Origin: Enoplolaimus lenunculus | Lineage: Eukaryota; Nematoda; Enoplea; Enoplida; Thoracostomopsidae | Direction of reading: 5' to 3' | Length of the DNA stretch: 64,000 nt | Assembly: GCA_030248215.1 (NCBI GenBank) | Contig: JASANG010000238.1 | Span: 1-64,000, forward strand | The notes under the pieces: generated by a model | Told to the model about the DNA's origin: nothing | The model's input: only the letters and a program-made list of their open reading frames with translations | Databases searched by the model: none | Part shown: positions 36,401-48,185 of the stretch, piece by piece | Numbering within the stretch: the stretch's first letter is position 1 | Layout of the letters: each line of letters starts with the position of its first letter | Made by a program: the position numbers and the translations under genes

Positions 36401-37678
36401 GGGTTTTAGACCAGAGAACTTCTATAGTTGCGAATGTCGACGGTTACATCATGGCATATGAAATATGTAAAACACGCTTAATTTTAAACCTAACCATTTT
36501 CCATTGGCAAGAGATATGTCCTATTTGCAACTGGTGATATGTGCTACACACATTTGAGAATATGAATTCAAAATTAACCCATTTTGAGGTTTTGACACAA
36601 TTATTAATGTTCAGTAGGTGCTTTTGAAGCAACAGTTTTGCTTTATTGTAAATGCTCAAGTCGTGTAACCGGCCAGATATTTCTGTAATTAGAACTACAA
36701 TGCGTATTTAGTTTTAAATCTCTAATGAATGGTGCACACGTTTAGTTGTAGTAAAATTTGCCGTGTCGAGATCTGTTGGAATGAAAACTAATGGTCAGAG
36801 CAGAGGATCGGTAATCAGTAAATTGTGAGTTTGAGACCCACCGCATAAGGTAGCGAAAATTTTTGTCAACGGCCTATATGATACTGATTAACTTACAATT
36901 ACATTTCTGTTTCAATCGATTACATATTTGATGTTATAATGTAGCTAATTTATGTTTTTATGTATATTGGGCATCTGATGTTTTGTTTAACGCATTTTCG
37001 ACCCTTATCATACTTGCGAAAACCTCGGTGAAGGCCCCATTGCGTCAAGCGTGGAAGTTTGCTTTTCATTGAAGAAGCGGGGCAGAAAAGTAATTAGTGA
37101 CACTTTGCACAAAACAAACATTACAATCATTCATCCACCTTTTTATTTCGGGATATTGCACCACATTGCGCGTTTGGTGGCTGTCATAAAAACATGGAAA
37201 ACCTTAGCAAATTGAACGTACTTCAATATGGTTTTAAAAGTTTAACAATTCAAAATGAGTGTAAGGGTTGAACGCGCGAAGGCAAACAGACCGCTACAGA
37301 TCATTGGTTAAAATTTGACACATCCGGCCAACTTGCAGACCAATAAAACCTAGCAACAGATATTTTGTATACACAAAAAGATGACTTCATTTAAACTTTG
37401 TTTGCTTTTGAAAATCTTCGATCTCACCGCATTTCTGTTAAAATTCAGAAATTTTCAACTCTTGTTAAAGTCTCGTAGTTATTCAAAAAACATAAATTTT
37501 GCTCTAAGTTAAGCTCTCCAAAATGAAAACCAGCGTAAGTACGCACCTCAAAACAGTGTTTGATTAACATACCAGATTGACTGAATTTAGCTGCAGTTTG
37601 CATCTTGCTTATACATGGTTTCCAAACGATAACTGCAAAGCTAGCAACAGTTGCGCAATATGCATTCAAATTATACAT
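33419..37678 (-). CDS. Unrecognised cysteine-rich, probably secreted protein (three-exon model)
   Basis: I do not recognise the family. Two exons are well supported on the minus strand (34796-34948 and 33512-33727 or on to a stop at 33419). A possible first exon with an ATG lies at 37547-37678. All are phase 0 at their junctions. The product would start MYNLNAYCATVASFAVIVWK, a plausible though short signal sequence, then carry about ten or more cysteines in C..C, CxC and C.C patterns (HCACSGGEKC, FCSPPKLRSC, IFCLCQSP, YYKC). This spacing suggests a disulfide-bonded extracellular domain. The last exon could end at a GTGAGC donor after KCVK, or read to a stop at 33419. The first intron holds a degenerate exon copy and two small repeats. 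Confidence 0.5.
33512..33727 (-). CDS. Cysteine-rich exon 3
   Basis: 72 codons after acceptor GGTTTTGTTTTTAG. It reads FCSPPKLRSCLPNEISVRTV, then YRNQIFCLCQSPFDN and DDIAYYKC. Six cysteines. The donor is uncertain: TTG|GTAAAA at 33511, GTGAGC after KCVK, or none, with a stop at 33419. Confidence 0.55.
34335..34543. mobile_element. Foldback MITE with TA flanks
   Basis: Ends CTCTGCAAAAAATGG and CCATTTTTTGCAGTG are inverted repeats, each next to TA. The whole 209 bp is nearly palindromic, with internal AGTCAAATTCGACT and AGTCGAATTCGACT words. It lies in an intron or 3' region of the cysteine-rich gene, between exons 2 and 3. Confidence 0.75.
34590..34690. repeat. TTAGGC-like hexamer tract
   Basis: Runs of AAGCCTAAACCTAAATCTAA-type words with no terminal repeats; probably a family A remnant. 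Confidence 0.5.
34796..34948 (-). CDS. Cysteine-rich exon 2
   Basis: 153 bp, exactly 51 codons, between a strong acceptor (TACTATTTTTCAG) and CAG|GTAACT. It reads KHSLPQCDDNEPCGTMLGKR then MLQHCACSGGEKCPRHLDRE and VYQ. Five cysteines. Both splice signals are good and the frame is fully open. Confidence 0.6.
35035..35240 (+). pseudogene. Degenerate copy of the exon at 39611-39817
   Basis: Aligned by eye with the plus-strand exon at 39.6 kb: AAGCCATGCT, TTGTATGTG, CGTAGCCAAGC, GAACT.GGACTTCTTGTGTTA and CCGCATAAAAAC recur in order. This copy has in-frame stops (TAG just before LYVYSRSQ, TAA after PA) and has lost the cysteines, so it is a broken duplicate. It lies inside the first intron of the minus-strand cysteine-rich gene. 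Confidence 0.5.
37547..37678 (-). CDS. Candidate first exon of the cysteine-rich gene
   Basis: ATG at 37676-37678, 44 codons, then GAG|GTGCGT in phase 0. It has a hydrophobic stretch CATVASFAVIVW near the start and ends GMLIKHCFE. The link to the next exon, 2.6 kb away, rests only on phase and the signal-like start. Confidence 0.3.
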
Positions 37679-38000
37679 ACTTTGTTTATCCGAATCTCAC
37701 ACGCCTTTCACACTAACGTAACTCGCCATTTCCTACCAAAAATGTCATAGCCTCAGATAAACAGATTGAATTTAAAATGTTCAAATGTTTCCCTGGTGAC
37801 TTTACATTTTCGGTGAAACCTCGTAACGCCCCATCCTGTAGAAAACTAATGAAGGAATAAAAGTGTTCACCAACTGCTGTAGTGACCGAACGCTTTTGTA
37901 AAAGTGATTTGCCAGAATTTCAAATTTGGCAAACCTGTTTCAGATACTAAAAATGTAAATTTGCAGAAATGTTTTGTTCTCTAAAACATTATTCTATTTG

Positions 38001-38025
38001 AGACGGCCTGAAGGCCGTCTTTTTT
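38001..38025 (+). other. Perfect hairpin followed by a T run
   Basis: AGACGGCC-TGAA-GGCCGTCT is a perfect 8-bp stem with a 4-base loop, followed by a run of six T including the last stem base. It resembles an intrinsic terminator or the end of a Pol III transcript, but no RNA gene is recognised upstream. Confidence 0.4.
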
Positions 38026-39610
38026 AAAAATAAGAAATTTCCAGGGTACTAATTTGACAATCATTATTTTTTTCTCGAATATTCGGTCTTATTGCATTTT
38101 TTGGTTTTCAGATTAGCTATCTTTTGTTGAAACTTTCCACCGATCTTTAGTGAAAATATTGGTGCTAAGATTTTGATTTTAGAGAAAAAGTCCTCTCTGG
38201 TTTACCGCAAGGATACCCAACTTATTTCTGAAACGGTCAAAAACTTGCGATAAAATTTAGGATAAAGCTTCTGAGTATATAACTATATTCATTGTTCAAG
38301 TTCTTTGTTGTCTAATGTTGAATCAAATCGCCTTAAACAGCTTAAAACTCCCATTGATTTAGATATTTAAAGTTTCTTTCGACATTTTATCATATTCAAA
38401 CTGTGTACGTCAATTCATTAAAGTTGAATTCAAGGTGGCTGTATTTGATATTTATGGAAACTATTGAAACGGTTTTTAATTAGGAGATTTCTTATAATAG
38501 CATCTGTGTTAGAATTTTCGGCAACTGATTGCGTCGATTTGGATCGCGAGAAAACAGTACGTAAGTTTTTTAACTTGAACTATGCGTCAAAATGTAATTT
38601 CTGACGTGGTGTTGCATCGGATAATGTGATTGACTCGTTGTTCTAAGAACCACTCAATATTTTAGTTCGACTTTATCGAAATTGGAAATTTAAAGCAATT
38701 GCATTCTCATGCTTTAATCGTAAAATTTAAATATTACTGCTAAAAGTTGGCGTTTAACGGTGAATTCATGTAAACTATTTCGACTCAACCGCCTGGAATA
38801 ATGAAACGTTCTGCTGGCAACAATATAGCTATCACTTATAACCACAGGCCAAAGAAACTCCGTAAGCTCCAGTTCGACTATATCCGCCTGCTTTGCAGTT
38901 TCAACCACTAACGGTTACCCCTGGCCAAAGGGCAGCGCTCCCGCCGGATAGGGCGTAAATCGCTGCATGGAAACCTGAACTCAAACGACACTTAGCGCAG
39001 GTAAATTATTGCGCGCAGAATCGTTGACTTAAACACACTTGGCTCGTAAAGATTCAGGTTCTTCAAATGTAGAAATTGTACAATACATGCATAACTGTTA
39101 CATTTTTCCATTTAATGAACTCGGGTATCCGATCCGTAAGGGTAAGACCGAAAACATTTTGGGTATTTCTTTAAAGTTTGTTGCAGTTTTCCGTTGTTAT
39201 CGTTGTTTTCTCATTAATGCCTTCTGGTCGATGTTGTGTTTTAATCCAACTTAATAGGAAGACCTATGCTCGGACTAAGTAGACCTATAGGTTGGATATT
39301 GTTGCTACAGTGCGGACCTTTTGAGTGGGAAACCAGGGTATTTATCTTTTGCCAATTTTAATTTTTCATTTTCGGATACTGTTGCGATTATCAATTTATG
39401 TACAAGTTTGAAGTTCTTCCATGGACAGCGCGGGCCCCGTTTTTCTATTTTTCGTTCATCCTTGATAGTTGTGTAGTTTTATGCCAAATGTATGATTTAA
39501 ACACGACCTCGCTAAGACGAGGTCACAAAAAAGAAATCTCATAAACAAATAAAACTGTGAGTTTGGATGCAAGGTATAAATATTCATTAATACGAATTTT
39601 TGTTTTTCAG

Positions 39611-39817
39611 GGCAACATATTCAAGATTGAGGAATATGTATACGTGAAGGATAAGCCATGCTTGTATGTGCATTGTCGTAGCCAAGCTTCTGGAAGCGTG
39701 GGTTTCGATGTATGTAAAACTCCCGAACTGGGACTTCTTGTGTTACCAACTGAATCCCCACATAAAAACTGCAAAGAGACAATAAAGAACTTTAGTGTCT
39801 ATTTGAAGCAAGTTTAA
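39611..39817 (+). CDS. Terminal exon of an unrecognised plus-strand gene
   Basis: Acceptor TTTGTTTTTCAG, then an open frame to TAA. It reads GNIFKIEEYVYVKDKPCLYV, then HCRSQASGSVGFDVC and KNCKETIKNFSVYLKQV. Four cysteines and beta-rich composition; LYVHC is faintly like a ZP-C domain but this is not enough to name it. A second, broken copy at 35 kb supports it being a real exon that was duplicated. Phase 0 entry; its upstream partner exon was not found. Confidence 0.4.
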   Translation, partial: GNIFKIEEYVYVKDKPCLYVHCRSQASGSVGFDVCKTPELGLLVLPTESPHKNCKETIKNFSVYLKQV

Positions 39818-40391
39818 TACAAGGCAAAAATTTGTTTGAAATCTATTTTTCCCTAGACTGGCATGAGGTGCGGAAAATTTATGAAGTTTTAGTTTGAGCC
39901 GATGTAGCAGCAAGTAGAGTTCGCTGAACTGTAAGGTCAACTTTTATTTTTCACTTTTGCTGGACGACTATTCCAAAAATTATTTTGCAGAGATTAAAAA
40001 CAAATTTCGATAAGCTTAATTGAGAAATCGATTTATAGTAAGAACCAAAATAAGAAGTTAATCGGATTCCTAAGCATTTTCAATGGCCCGCCAGGCCCAA
40101 GACATTGATAAAGCTATATTTTTGTGACATTTTTGTAGAAACAGACAGCATAAAGTACAAAAACCTGATATATACTGGATTGGATAGAGAAAAATAAATG
40201 CGAAAATGATATGGCCAACTTCAAACGCGAATTTTCAATATTTTTCCCAAAACGCATACTTAAGCAGCTGTCTTCAAAATGTAACCGCCGGTAAAAAAAT
40301 ATTTTTAAGAAATCGCGACAATTTGTTCTGGGCTAACATTATATACCAAATTTATAGCGAAACGCACCAAACGGTGCAATTTTTGTTAAAA

Positions 40392-40587
40392 GGCCCATTT
40401 TAGAACAGGGCCGGAGCGTTTTCCGGAGGGGCTATAATAGAGTCAGTTTAAGCTTTAGAATAATTTTTTTGCTTAGGCTTAGGCTTAGGCGTAGACTTAG
40501 GAATAGGCTCATCCATACGCTTAGGCTTAGGCTTAGGCTTAGGAATATGCCTATACTACTGTTCCGGGCCTGTTCTATACATGGGCC
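40392..40587. mobile_element. Family A MITE
   Basis: Starts GGCCCATTTTAGAACAGG and ends TTCTATACATGGGCC, with TTAGGC hexamers in two blocks. Flanking 8-mers do not match. Confidence 0.78.
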
Positions 40588-41044
40588 AAACTATAAAAAG
40601 TTTCACTATCGAAATTGTAGGAACCTCCGGCAAAAATTCTATCAGAACCGAAAGTTAACTTTCTGCCAGAGCCGGATTCAGACCTCCGGTTGTACCCTGT
40701 CTGTCTTGATACGTTGTAACCAAAGTTTGCTGAACCTTATTCAATAGATTTTCTTAAAACATTCAAAACAAATTTACCTGTGCCAAATTTCGTCGTTTTT
40801 AAAGCTATTTCACCAAATGATTGATATTAAGTTATGCTTAGATAAACATGGTTGCAACGTTCTAAACACTTTCATCTGAAAGCATAACAGATCAAAGTTC
40901 TCATGTATTGGATTCATGAATAGATATTGAAACTATATTAAAAAATTTTTAAACCTCAAACCTGAAAAGTCTGTTAAGCCTGAATGACGCGTTCGATATG
41001 CGTTAATATATACATTATTATTATCCGGAAAGCTTACATAAATT

Positions 41045-41993
41045 GGCACATGTATAGAACAGGGGCTTCCAGTTTTCCAGGGTGGAAAACTTATGTCCAG
41101 GAGTGCAGCGCAGCCACTCCTGTATGACGACCTGATTTTCCACTGGTTGGTAGGAAAAATCACAGGCATAGGTTTTGCTGGGGAAAAGTGGAAAATTCAT
41201 GAGCCTGGATATCCCCTGGTTCGGTAGGGATAATCTGTAATGTGTAAAATACGTTTGGAAAACGGGAAAAAGGGAAAATTTAAACGCCTAGATTTTCCCT
41301 TGGTTGGTAGAGAAAATCTGCAGTGTAAAGTTTGTTTGAAAAACTGGAAAAGTGGAAATTTTAAAAGCTTAGATTATTCCTGGGTTGGTACGGAAAATCT
41401 GAAGCTATGCTTCAGATTTTCCCTACCAACCCAGGGTAAAAATCTAGGCCTTAGAATTCTCCACTTTTCAAGTTTTCCAACCAAAACCTATGCTTCATAT
41501 TTTCCCTACCAGCCCAGGTTAAAAATCTAGGCATTACAATTTTCCACATTTCCCGTTTTCCCACCAAAACCTATGCTTCAGATTTTCAGTACCAACATAG
41601 GGTACAAATTTAGGCCTTAGAATTTTCAACTTTTCTCGTTTTCCAACCAAAACCTATGCTTCAGATTTTCCCTACCAACCCAGGGTAAAAATCTAGGTAT
41701 TAGAATTTCCCACTTTTCCAGTTTTCCAACCAAAACCTATGCTTCAGATTTTCCCTACCAACCCAGGGTAATAATCTAGGTATTAGAATTTCCCACTTTT
41801 CCCGTTTTCCAACCAAACCTATGCGTTAGATTTTTCCTACCAACCCAGGGGAAAATCTAGGCATTAAAATTTTCCTAATTTTCCTAGATAAACAGCGGAA
41901 AATTTGGCCGTCATACAGGAGTGGCTGCGCTGCACTCCTGGTTATAAGATTTCCACCGTGGAAAACTGGAAGCCCCTGTGCTATACATTGGCC
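41045..41993. mobile_element. 949-bp foldback element with family A termini and perfect 8-bp target duplication
   Basis: Flanked by CATAAATT on both sides. Starts GGCACATGTATAGAACAG and ends CTGTGCTATACATTGGCC, the same ends as family A. The interior is different: inverted arms around GGCTTCCAGTTTTCCA and GAGTGCAGCGCAGCCACTCC, then tandem units of about 75-80 bp containing CCAACCAAAACCTATGCTTC and CCCTACCAACCCAGGGTAAA. The orientation of the units flips near 41403. No coding sequence. Confidence 0.88.
41403..41880. repeat. Tandem array of about 75-80-bp units
   Basis: About six units with the words CAGATTTTCCCTACCAACCC, AATCTAGG and TTTTCCAACCAAAACCTATG. The preceding 41160-41402 holds the same units in inverted order, so the array can fold back on itself. 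Confidence 0.8.
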
Positions 41994-42001
41994 CATAAAT
42001 T

Positions 42002-43474
42002 TAACAAAAACTTGTTTATTCTATGCTGAAAGCATGACTAAAATGCGTATGTTGAATGATCCAACTTTGACGTAACAAATAACACCGCAAGTACAAAATT
42101 TGTGCTAAGCTTAAATGAAAGACAAATCTGCCGACTTTAACAAGGATAAAGTTCGCTCAGTTCAAGTCCATTCTGATCACATTCAATTTACCCTGATGCA
42201 AGTTATATGTTTTGAAAAATATAAATCGCGCTGAATTATAGGTATTAAATGGAATCGACCGTATCCTAGATTCAAATTGAAAATCTTACGACATTTTATA
42301 AACTAAATGAAGTATATGTGCATGTTTGAGTAATTGGAACATAATTCAGAAAGGTTAAACAAGGGTTTAGTAAAAAAGTATGCAAATTTTGAGTGAAAAT
42401 AACAGATATTACAATTATGAGCTACTTATTATTAGACAAACTTAATATAAGCAATTTATATGGAAAACAGTATTAAATTTTCAATAAAGCATAAATTTGA
42501 AAAGCACATTTATAGCAAAATCGAAGATATGTAAAAACAAACTGAGCAAATTTTACGAACGACATCAAACGGCGCAATGAACCTAGGGATAAAGCAACCC
42601 ATTTATATGCAACACTTTATTAATTAATTATCCATAAAGGGGCCCACGTTTAGTTTGATGAACAACGATTTTTCTCGGAACTGTAAAAAAGTAAGCTTGA
42701 ACTTTAGGCTATTTTACTGCTTAAACGTTTAAGCTTAAAAATATGCGTTATCCGTCATACTACAGTTTCGCCCGTCAAAGTAACATTGGTATATAAGGTA
42801 TGAAGTTTAATCATACCAGGCAAATATAAACTGCCAAATATTACAGGTCAAAATGTATGATAGCCTCAGCTACATTCGCTCGACGAATCTAATGTAGTTG
42901 AAGCAACGAAACTAAACCCTGGCTTTACCTCTGAAGAACACATCGTTTTGTTTTAAAATATATCTTAACATACATATATTTAATCCCTTTGTTTCAGCTT
43001 CATTATAGCGTCAAACAGTCTAGACGTTTTGAAATCTAGCATTAATTAAAAGTATAAATTTTTCTCAACGTCACAAAAATCGCTTAGCGAACAAAATATT
43101 GTCAATCATCGACTTTATATACACCTGTATAAGAAATACATATGGTTACTTAAAATTTGATAATAAATTTGATGCAGAACAGTTTTTGATTAAAATTTAT
43201 GGGAAACACTAGGATTTGTTTCAGAGAAAAAATTTAATTTTTTGACGTGTAAAGCTTGCCTGCCCGCTTAGCCATATAAGGTTTTAGTCCAGGAATTCAG
43301 TAATTTGTATCATGTAGCATTTGACGTTATTTACGAAGCTGGACTTTGAAAAATTGAAAAGAAACAAAGGCATACATTTTTAAATTGACACGTTGATAGG
43401 TAGGAGGAACAACGGTAATAACCTGATTTGCCCATTGTGTAAAACTTCCTGTTAATGTCTAGCACTTCATGTCG
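42002..43474. other. No supported gene; a decayed family A piece near 42640-42790
   Basis: GGCCCACGTTTAGTTTGATG and TACTACAGTTTCGCCCGTCA bracket a weak TTAGGC-like block. Otherwise AT-rich. Confidence 0.45.
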
Positions 43475-43632
43475 GGCCTGTAGCCAAGGGGGGCACTGAG
43501 GCGCAGCCTGCCTGGAAAAAATTTGACCCCTTAGAAAATGTTCAACCTTGCTAGTAAAAGTCAACGAAACCAATGTATGTATGCCATTTAGAAAAATTAA
43601 ATTTTTAGGCTCCCTAGCAAAGGTGAGAGCTT
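43475..43632. mobile_element. Family D MITE
   Basis: Starts GGGCCTGTAGCCAAGGGG and contains GACCCCTTAGAAAATGTTCA and CTAGCAAAGGTGAGAGC. The right end is decayed. Confidence 0.62.
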
Positions 43633-45049
43633 ACGCGAAAGTTGTCTGCAATTCGGTGTTGAACCAACAACTCAACTATACGGTATAAGGTGAATCAGTT
43701 TGACCTACAAAGTTGAATACCTGTTTTAATAGTAGAAACTTCATCATTTCGCTTCAAGTTCAATAAATACTCACAGACAATAAAATTGCATTTGTTTTCC
43801 GTAATGTTTGTGCTTATTTCAACTCCAAGTCTAACGTTTAAATATAAGCTATACTTACAATGGTAAGTGCCCCTGCTCCACTCCTGATATATTAGCTGTG
43901 TAACCTGATTTACGCATTTCCCTTGTGTTTTGATCATGTTTATTCTCTAACGTCACAGCGGACTCCATTAATAAACGTTAAGCGAAAAACAAGAACACCA
44001 TTGACAAAACAAGCTTTTTATTTGTACGTTGGATCCAGGGCGAATGTGAATGTAAGAACCCCGCAAGCCCAACCGTGATGAAAAGTTATAAATATTAAGA
44101 AATGCTAAAAACGCATTTTAAAATCATCAAATTTCACAACACAGAAAACAACCTCAAAACCAATATTAAAGACATCAACATGGCAGAATTGCTGATCATA
44201 TTTGCGCACTATGCATATATATACTATTAAAGAGATATAAACATTTGAAATAGCAAAACATCAAGTGGCTTCTGGGAATCAGCCAGAAAATAAAAAAACA
44301 ACTGAAGACATATTGAAGGATTAATTGAACGGCGAGCACAAACCAAGTAGGACTGCTATTAGCTGTACCATCATAAAGTCAGAAAGTGTTATGAATAAGA
44401 TAATTAAAATGACTTGAGAAAATGATTGGGTGTAACGTGTGGAATTTGATGCATAAATGCCTTCTATCCTAACGAATGTTTGTTTTGAACGTGATTACGA
44501 ATATGCTTTTAGCTATCTGTATATATGACGACATACACACCACATACGTTGTTATGTTTTAAAAGTAGCACAGCAGGGTAGTGGATCAAATTTGAAAAAC
44601 TGGTTTGACGAGGCAAAAAACAGGGTCAAAAATGACTATGTTGAACGTTTTTTGCGGTTCATGCAGCATTATTTGATGTGGATTCAATGCGTTTTTGTAA
44701 AGTGGACACAGTCAAAAATCAATCGCTTGAGTAACAAAACGTCGCCCAGTAAACGCGTTTCTCCATATGTGCAAACGCCATTTTTCTCACCAAATTTGTT
44801 TTAAAACGATTCCAAACCGTCGTTTGCATCAACCATAGGTTTAGGCTTTAGTTTCAACTTTGCTATTAAAAATCTGTCAAAAGATGACATCAATGGTTTT
44901 TGTAAAAAATTTAAATGATGCAAAACATAATTTGTGCAAAATATAGAATTCAGCGAATTATTTTTACTCAAAAAGAAAATGTTGTTTACGAAAACCGTCG
45001 TATGAAATGAAGGCGAAATTGGCCAAAGTTCAAGCGGAACGTGTGAAAT

Positions 45050-45385
45050 CTTTGTATTAAAGCTGGAACAACCAACATACATATTATGGGCAGCGTTCCA
45101 ACAAACTTTTATTTACATTACGTATGCAAATCAAGACAGTATATATGCATCGAGATACCTATCGTTTCTTATGTGTTTTATATATCTGCAAGCAACGCAC
45201 TACAGCGTTCAAAAAACAGTTGTCTATATTTCGTTCAGTTAATATGAGGGGCGTAGGCAACAATTTAGCCTAGGGCCGGAGAAGCTTTATTCCAGCTGCA
45301 CATGTGTGCAACTACGTGTACCAATCTATATATTAAAGCTGTAACGCCCCACATACGTATTTTGGGCAGCGTTCCAGTTGAGTTG
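45050..45385. repeat. Pair of direct repeats
   Basis: TATTAAAGCTGGAACAACCA..GGGCAGCGTTCCA near 45055 returns as TATTAAAGCTGTAACGCCCC..GGGCAGCGTTCCA near 45331, about 275 bp apart. Function unknown. Confidence 0.6.
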
Positions 45386-47591
45386 CATGTATCGTTATGT
45401 ACATACATATAAAATGTCGGAAATAGAAAATTGTGTTTAGACCTTTTAGATAGAATGTAATTATTCAGAAGACTAAACCGGTTGCGCATATGAAAATTAG
45501 ATTGAAAATTTCTTGCTATAATGTACAATTTAGATGGAAAATTTATAATGATTTGATAATATTTTCTTGCATACAACGTTGCGCATTAGTATTTCTTAAT
45601 CTGTGTTTTCTATTACATGATGATTTATGTTTTATGTATATACGTTGTACAATGTTTTCAGAAGGCTTCATACTGCGTTATTTAGTATAGGTTCCCCATC
45701 AAGCGTTGTTAAGTGTGTCTAGCCGACTATACACCAAAAACATACTTGAACCAAAAATAATTTTGCAGGATGATTTAATACTAAGATTAGGTGCCTCTCA
45801 AGTTGAAAATCAACAGCAACTTCGCTTCGGTTTCAAACGAGACAACATTAGAAATGCGTTCGTAACGCGAAATATAGTATGCAATGATATTTTTGTGTGA
45901 CACCGAACCTTATGATAAAAAAACTTAAAACAAAACGGTAAATTTCGCTCTTCCATTGTTTACAACGCAGGGGCGTATGCAAGGGCAGGGATAAGAGAAT
46001 ATTATATCTCTAAGTGAAATTTCGGAAAGCCAAAAAACTAGGTACCTTTACATATTTTAGTAGCATAACGTTTTAAATTCAATATTCCAAAAAATCATGT
46101 TTCGCTATCTCGAAATAACATCCTGAGCACACCTGCTTCAAAAGGTACCTACCTGATGTACGTACGCATATTGTAGGAGTTGCATTACTTTGAAATGTAG
46201 ACTGAGTTTCTGAGTTGTCGCTCAAGTTTCCAAACTAATATTAGGCTTGCTTAAAAAGAATTCCTTTTAAACATGTGCCAGAACCCAGCATATATGCTTA
46301 GTGGAGTTGCCCATGTGTGCAACTACGATTTACTAGTTTCTATTAAAGGTGGTTGTTTTGATCAGCCAACTATAAGTGCCAAAACAAGATATATGAAAAT
46401 TTGGTCAAAGCGCACAAACTTCGCCTATTTTCTTCGATGCTGTGCAAAAACAGCTAAATTTTGTACAAAATACTCTTTTCATCCATTACAAATACGGTAA
46501 AGAATGGCGTGTTTCTGAATCAAACGGAATAAAATCAAAAAATTACGTTTTGCTCAATAGTTTCACTTGAACAAACATTAATACACGATTGTCAACATGG
46601 TGAAATATCATTCGCCATGAGAAACTATCTAAACTGCAAATCATGGTGAGTCAGTCGAACTTCAACGAGACTAGTGCTTGTAGCATTCAAATTAAAATTC
46701 GTGCCATTCGAGTCTATGCTGGCACTGAGTAGCTTATAAGTGACTATTTTTGAAAATTCAATTTGATTATATTTATAAACCTGAATAAAGGAGACGAAAA
46801 TGGATTCTTATTTTTACTGAAAACGGGTTTCTGGTCACACCCTGGTGACTAGTTCCCCTTCAATGCAAACAACTTTCTCTAAGGAAGTTCAGAAGCAAAA
46901 AATTTTCGTTTGTTCGCACCATCCATTTAAATTTTACTGCGTAAATTGTTCTTAGGTTTACATCGAAATCTGTGTCATCTATAACTCAGTATAAGGGTAA
47001 CATCACCCTTTTGAGGACGTCCGGCGAAGTCCCTCGCCGTAGCGACACCCTTACTCGGTGCATACTCCATTACGTTAATTTTTTTACAAAATGATAATAT
47101 GATCTCAGTAGAAAATTGTTTTAATTTTTTTGAAAAGACATACTTTCAATTGCTTGAAAATGTGTACAAGATCAATAGAAGATCCAGATAGATGCGTTGG
47201 TGAAAAATTGATGCATGTATTCCGATGAATTGATTATTACATGAACACAGAAAGCGAACTATTTCTGACTAATATTCTTACTGTTGTGAACTCAGTTAGC
47301 TCTCTCTGAGTTGATTGATCAACTCACTGTTGTTCACAATGTTGTATTAAGGTCACCATACCTACGAAAATGTTCAGCTTCTCTGTAAACATCATTGCTT
47401 CCCGAATCGGCGTACTCAATATACATAGCTTTAGCGCGTATCACCTCAAGATAGCTTATTTTTCACAGTTTGAACAAACTGGCTTCCTCGAAAATCGTAA
47501 AAGCGTAGCAGTACTTTTCATTGTGGCACTTCCGCATGTTTCATAAATCGGTTTCACTAAAACGTTACTAGGTTATTTTCAAAATACTATA
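45386..47591. other. No supported gene
   Basis: AT-rich. A short plus-strand frame after an acceptor at 45768 is open to 45900 but unrecognised. CCCATGTGTGCAACTACG at 46309 repeats a motif seen at 45300. Confidence 0.4.
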
Positions 47592-47888
47592 TACCTGTTT
47601 CCGGAGGTAACCGTATATCCGTTTCGGTTTCCGGTAGAAATCAGCGTCCGTTTTTGTACGTAAATTTTACGAAATTCGCGCAAAATCTTGGAAGTTTTGA
47701 CGCCTCTGCATTTTTTCTTTAAAATTTAGGAAGCCCGATGAAGGTTTGCACGCCTCGATTGCGCTGGCAGATTAGCAGATACATCGAACATGTTTCAAAC
47801 TTTTATGCTTCAATATCTGTTTTCCGGTTCCGTTTCGGATAATTTGATTCGTTTCCGGTTCCGTAACATTAACTATCCTTTTACACCC
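47592..47888. mobile_element. Family F repeat, inverted orientation
   Basis: CCGTATATCCGTTTCGGTTT near the left and CCGGTTCCGTTTCGGATAAT near the right, ending CTATCCTTTTACACCCC. It is the reverse of the 15706 and 20816 copies. Confidence 0.5.
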
Positions 47889-48185
47889 CATCCGGCTTAA
47901 AATTTTTGGGGGAAAATTGGACAGTTAGTTATCCTCTGATTTATGTTTTGATACGATTTCCTGCGATTCTATAAATTGTTTATTTGGATGCCTCAGAAAC
48001 TTTGCGGTACATTCGGCGACGCGGTTTCATTTTGTTGCATGTATATAAATGTTTTGGCGCCTTCTTCAGTCTTGGATCCACTGCTGGTGAGATGAGCACC
48101 GGAGCGGAAGCTCCTTCATTTCGGACGGGCAAGCCGTATATAGGGTTCAAGTATACCACGGCAGTTCCAAAAACCGCCATAGTCG

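Noticed and set aside
38714-38908. Minus-strand frame with ADIVELELTEFLWPVVISDS.
   Set aside because: Looks protein-like, but acceptor and donor are poor and a plus-strand frame is open over the same bases.
39058-39141. Possible exon before 39611 (VEIVQYMHNCYIFPFNELGY).
   Set aside because: Its best donor leaves phase 1 whereas the 39611 exon needs phase 0, so the two do not join.
43859-43968. Possible first exon on the minus strand: ATG, MESAVTLENKHDQNTREMRK, ending at a strong GTAAGT donor.
   Set aside because: The follow-on exon near 43452 fits in phase but gives an implausible cysteine-rich end, and no family is recognised.
44565-44804. Plus-strand open frame with LKNWFDEAKNRVKNDYVERF.
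   Set aside because: Coding-like but unrecognised, with no reliable splice borders.
45769-45900. Terminal-exon-like plus-strand frame DDLILRLGASQVENQQQLRF after AATTTTGCAG.
   Set aside because: Good acceptor and a stop, but no upstream exon, no polyadenylation signal nearby and no family.
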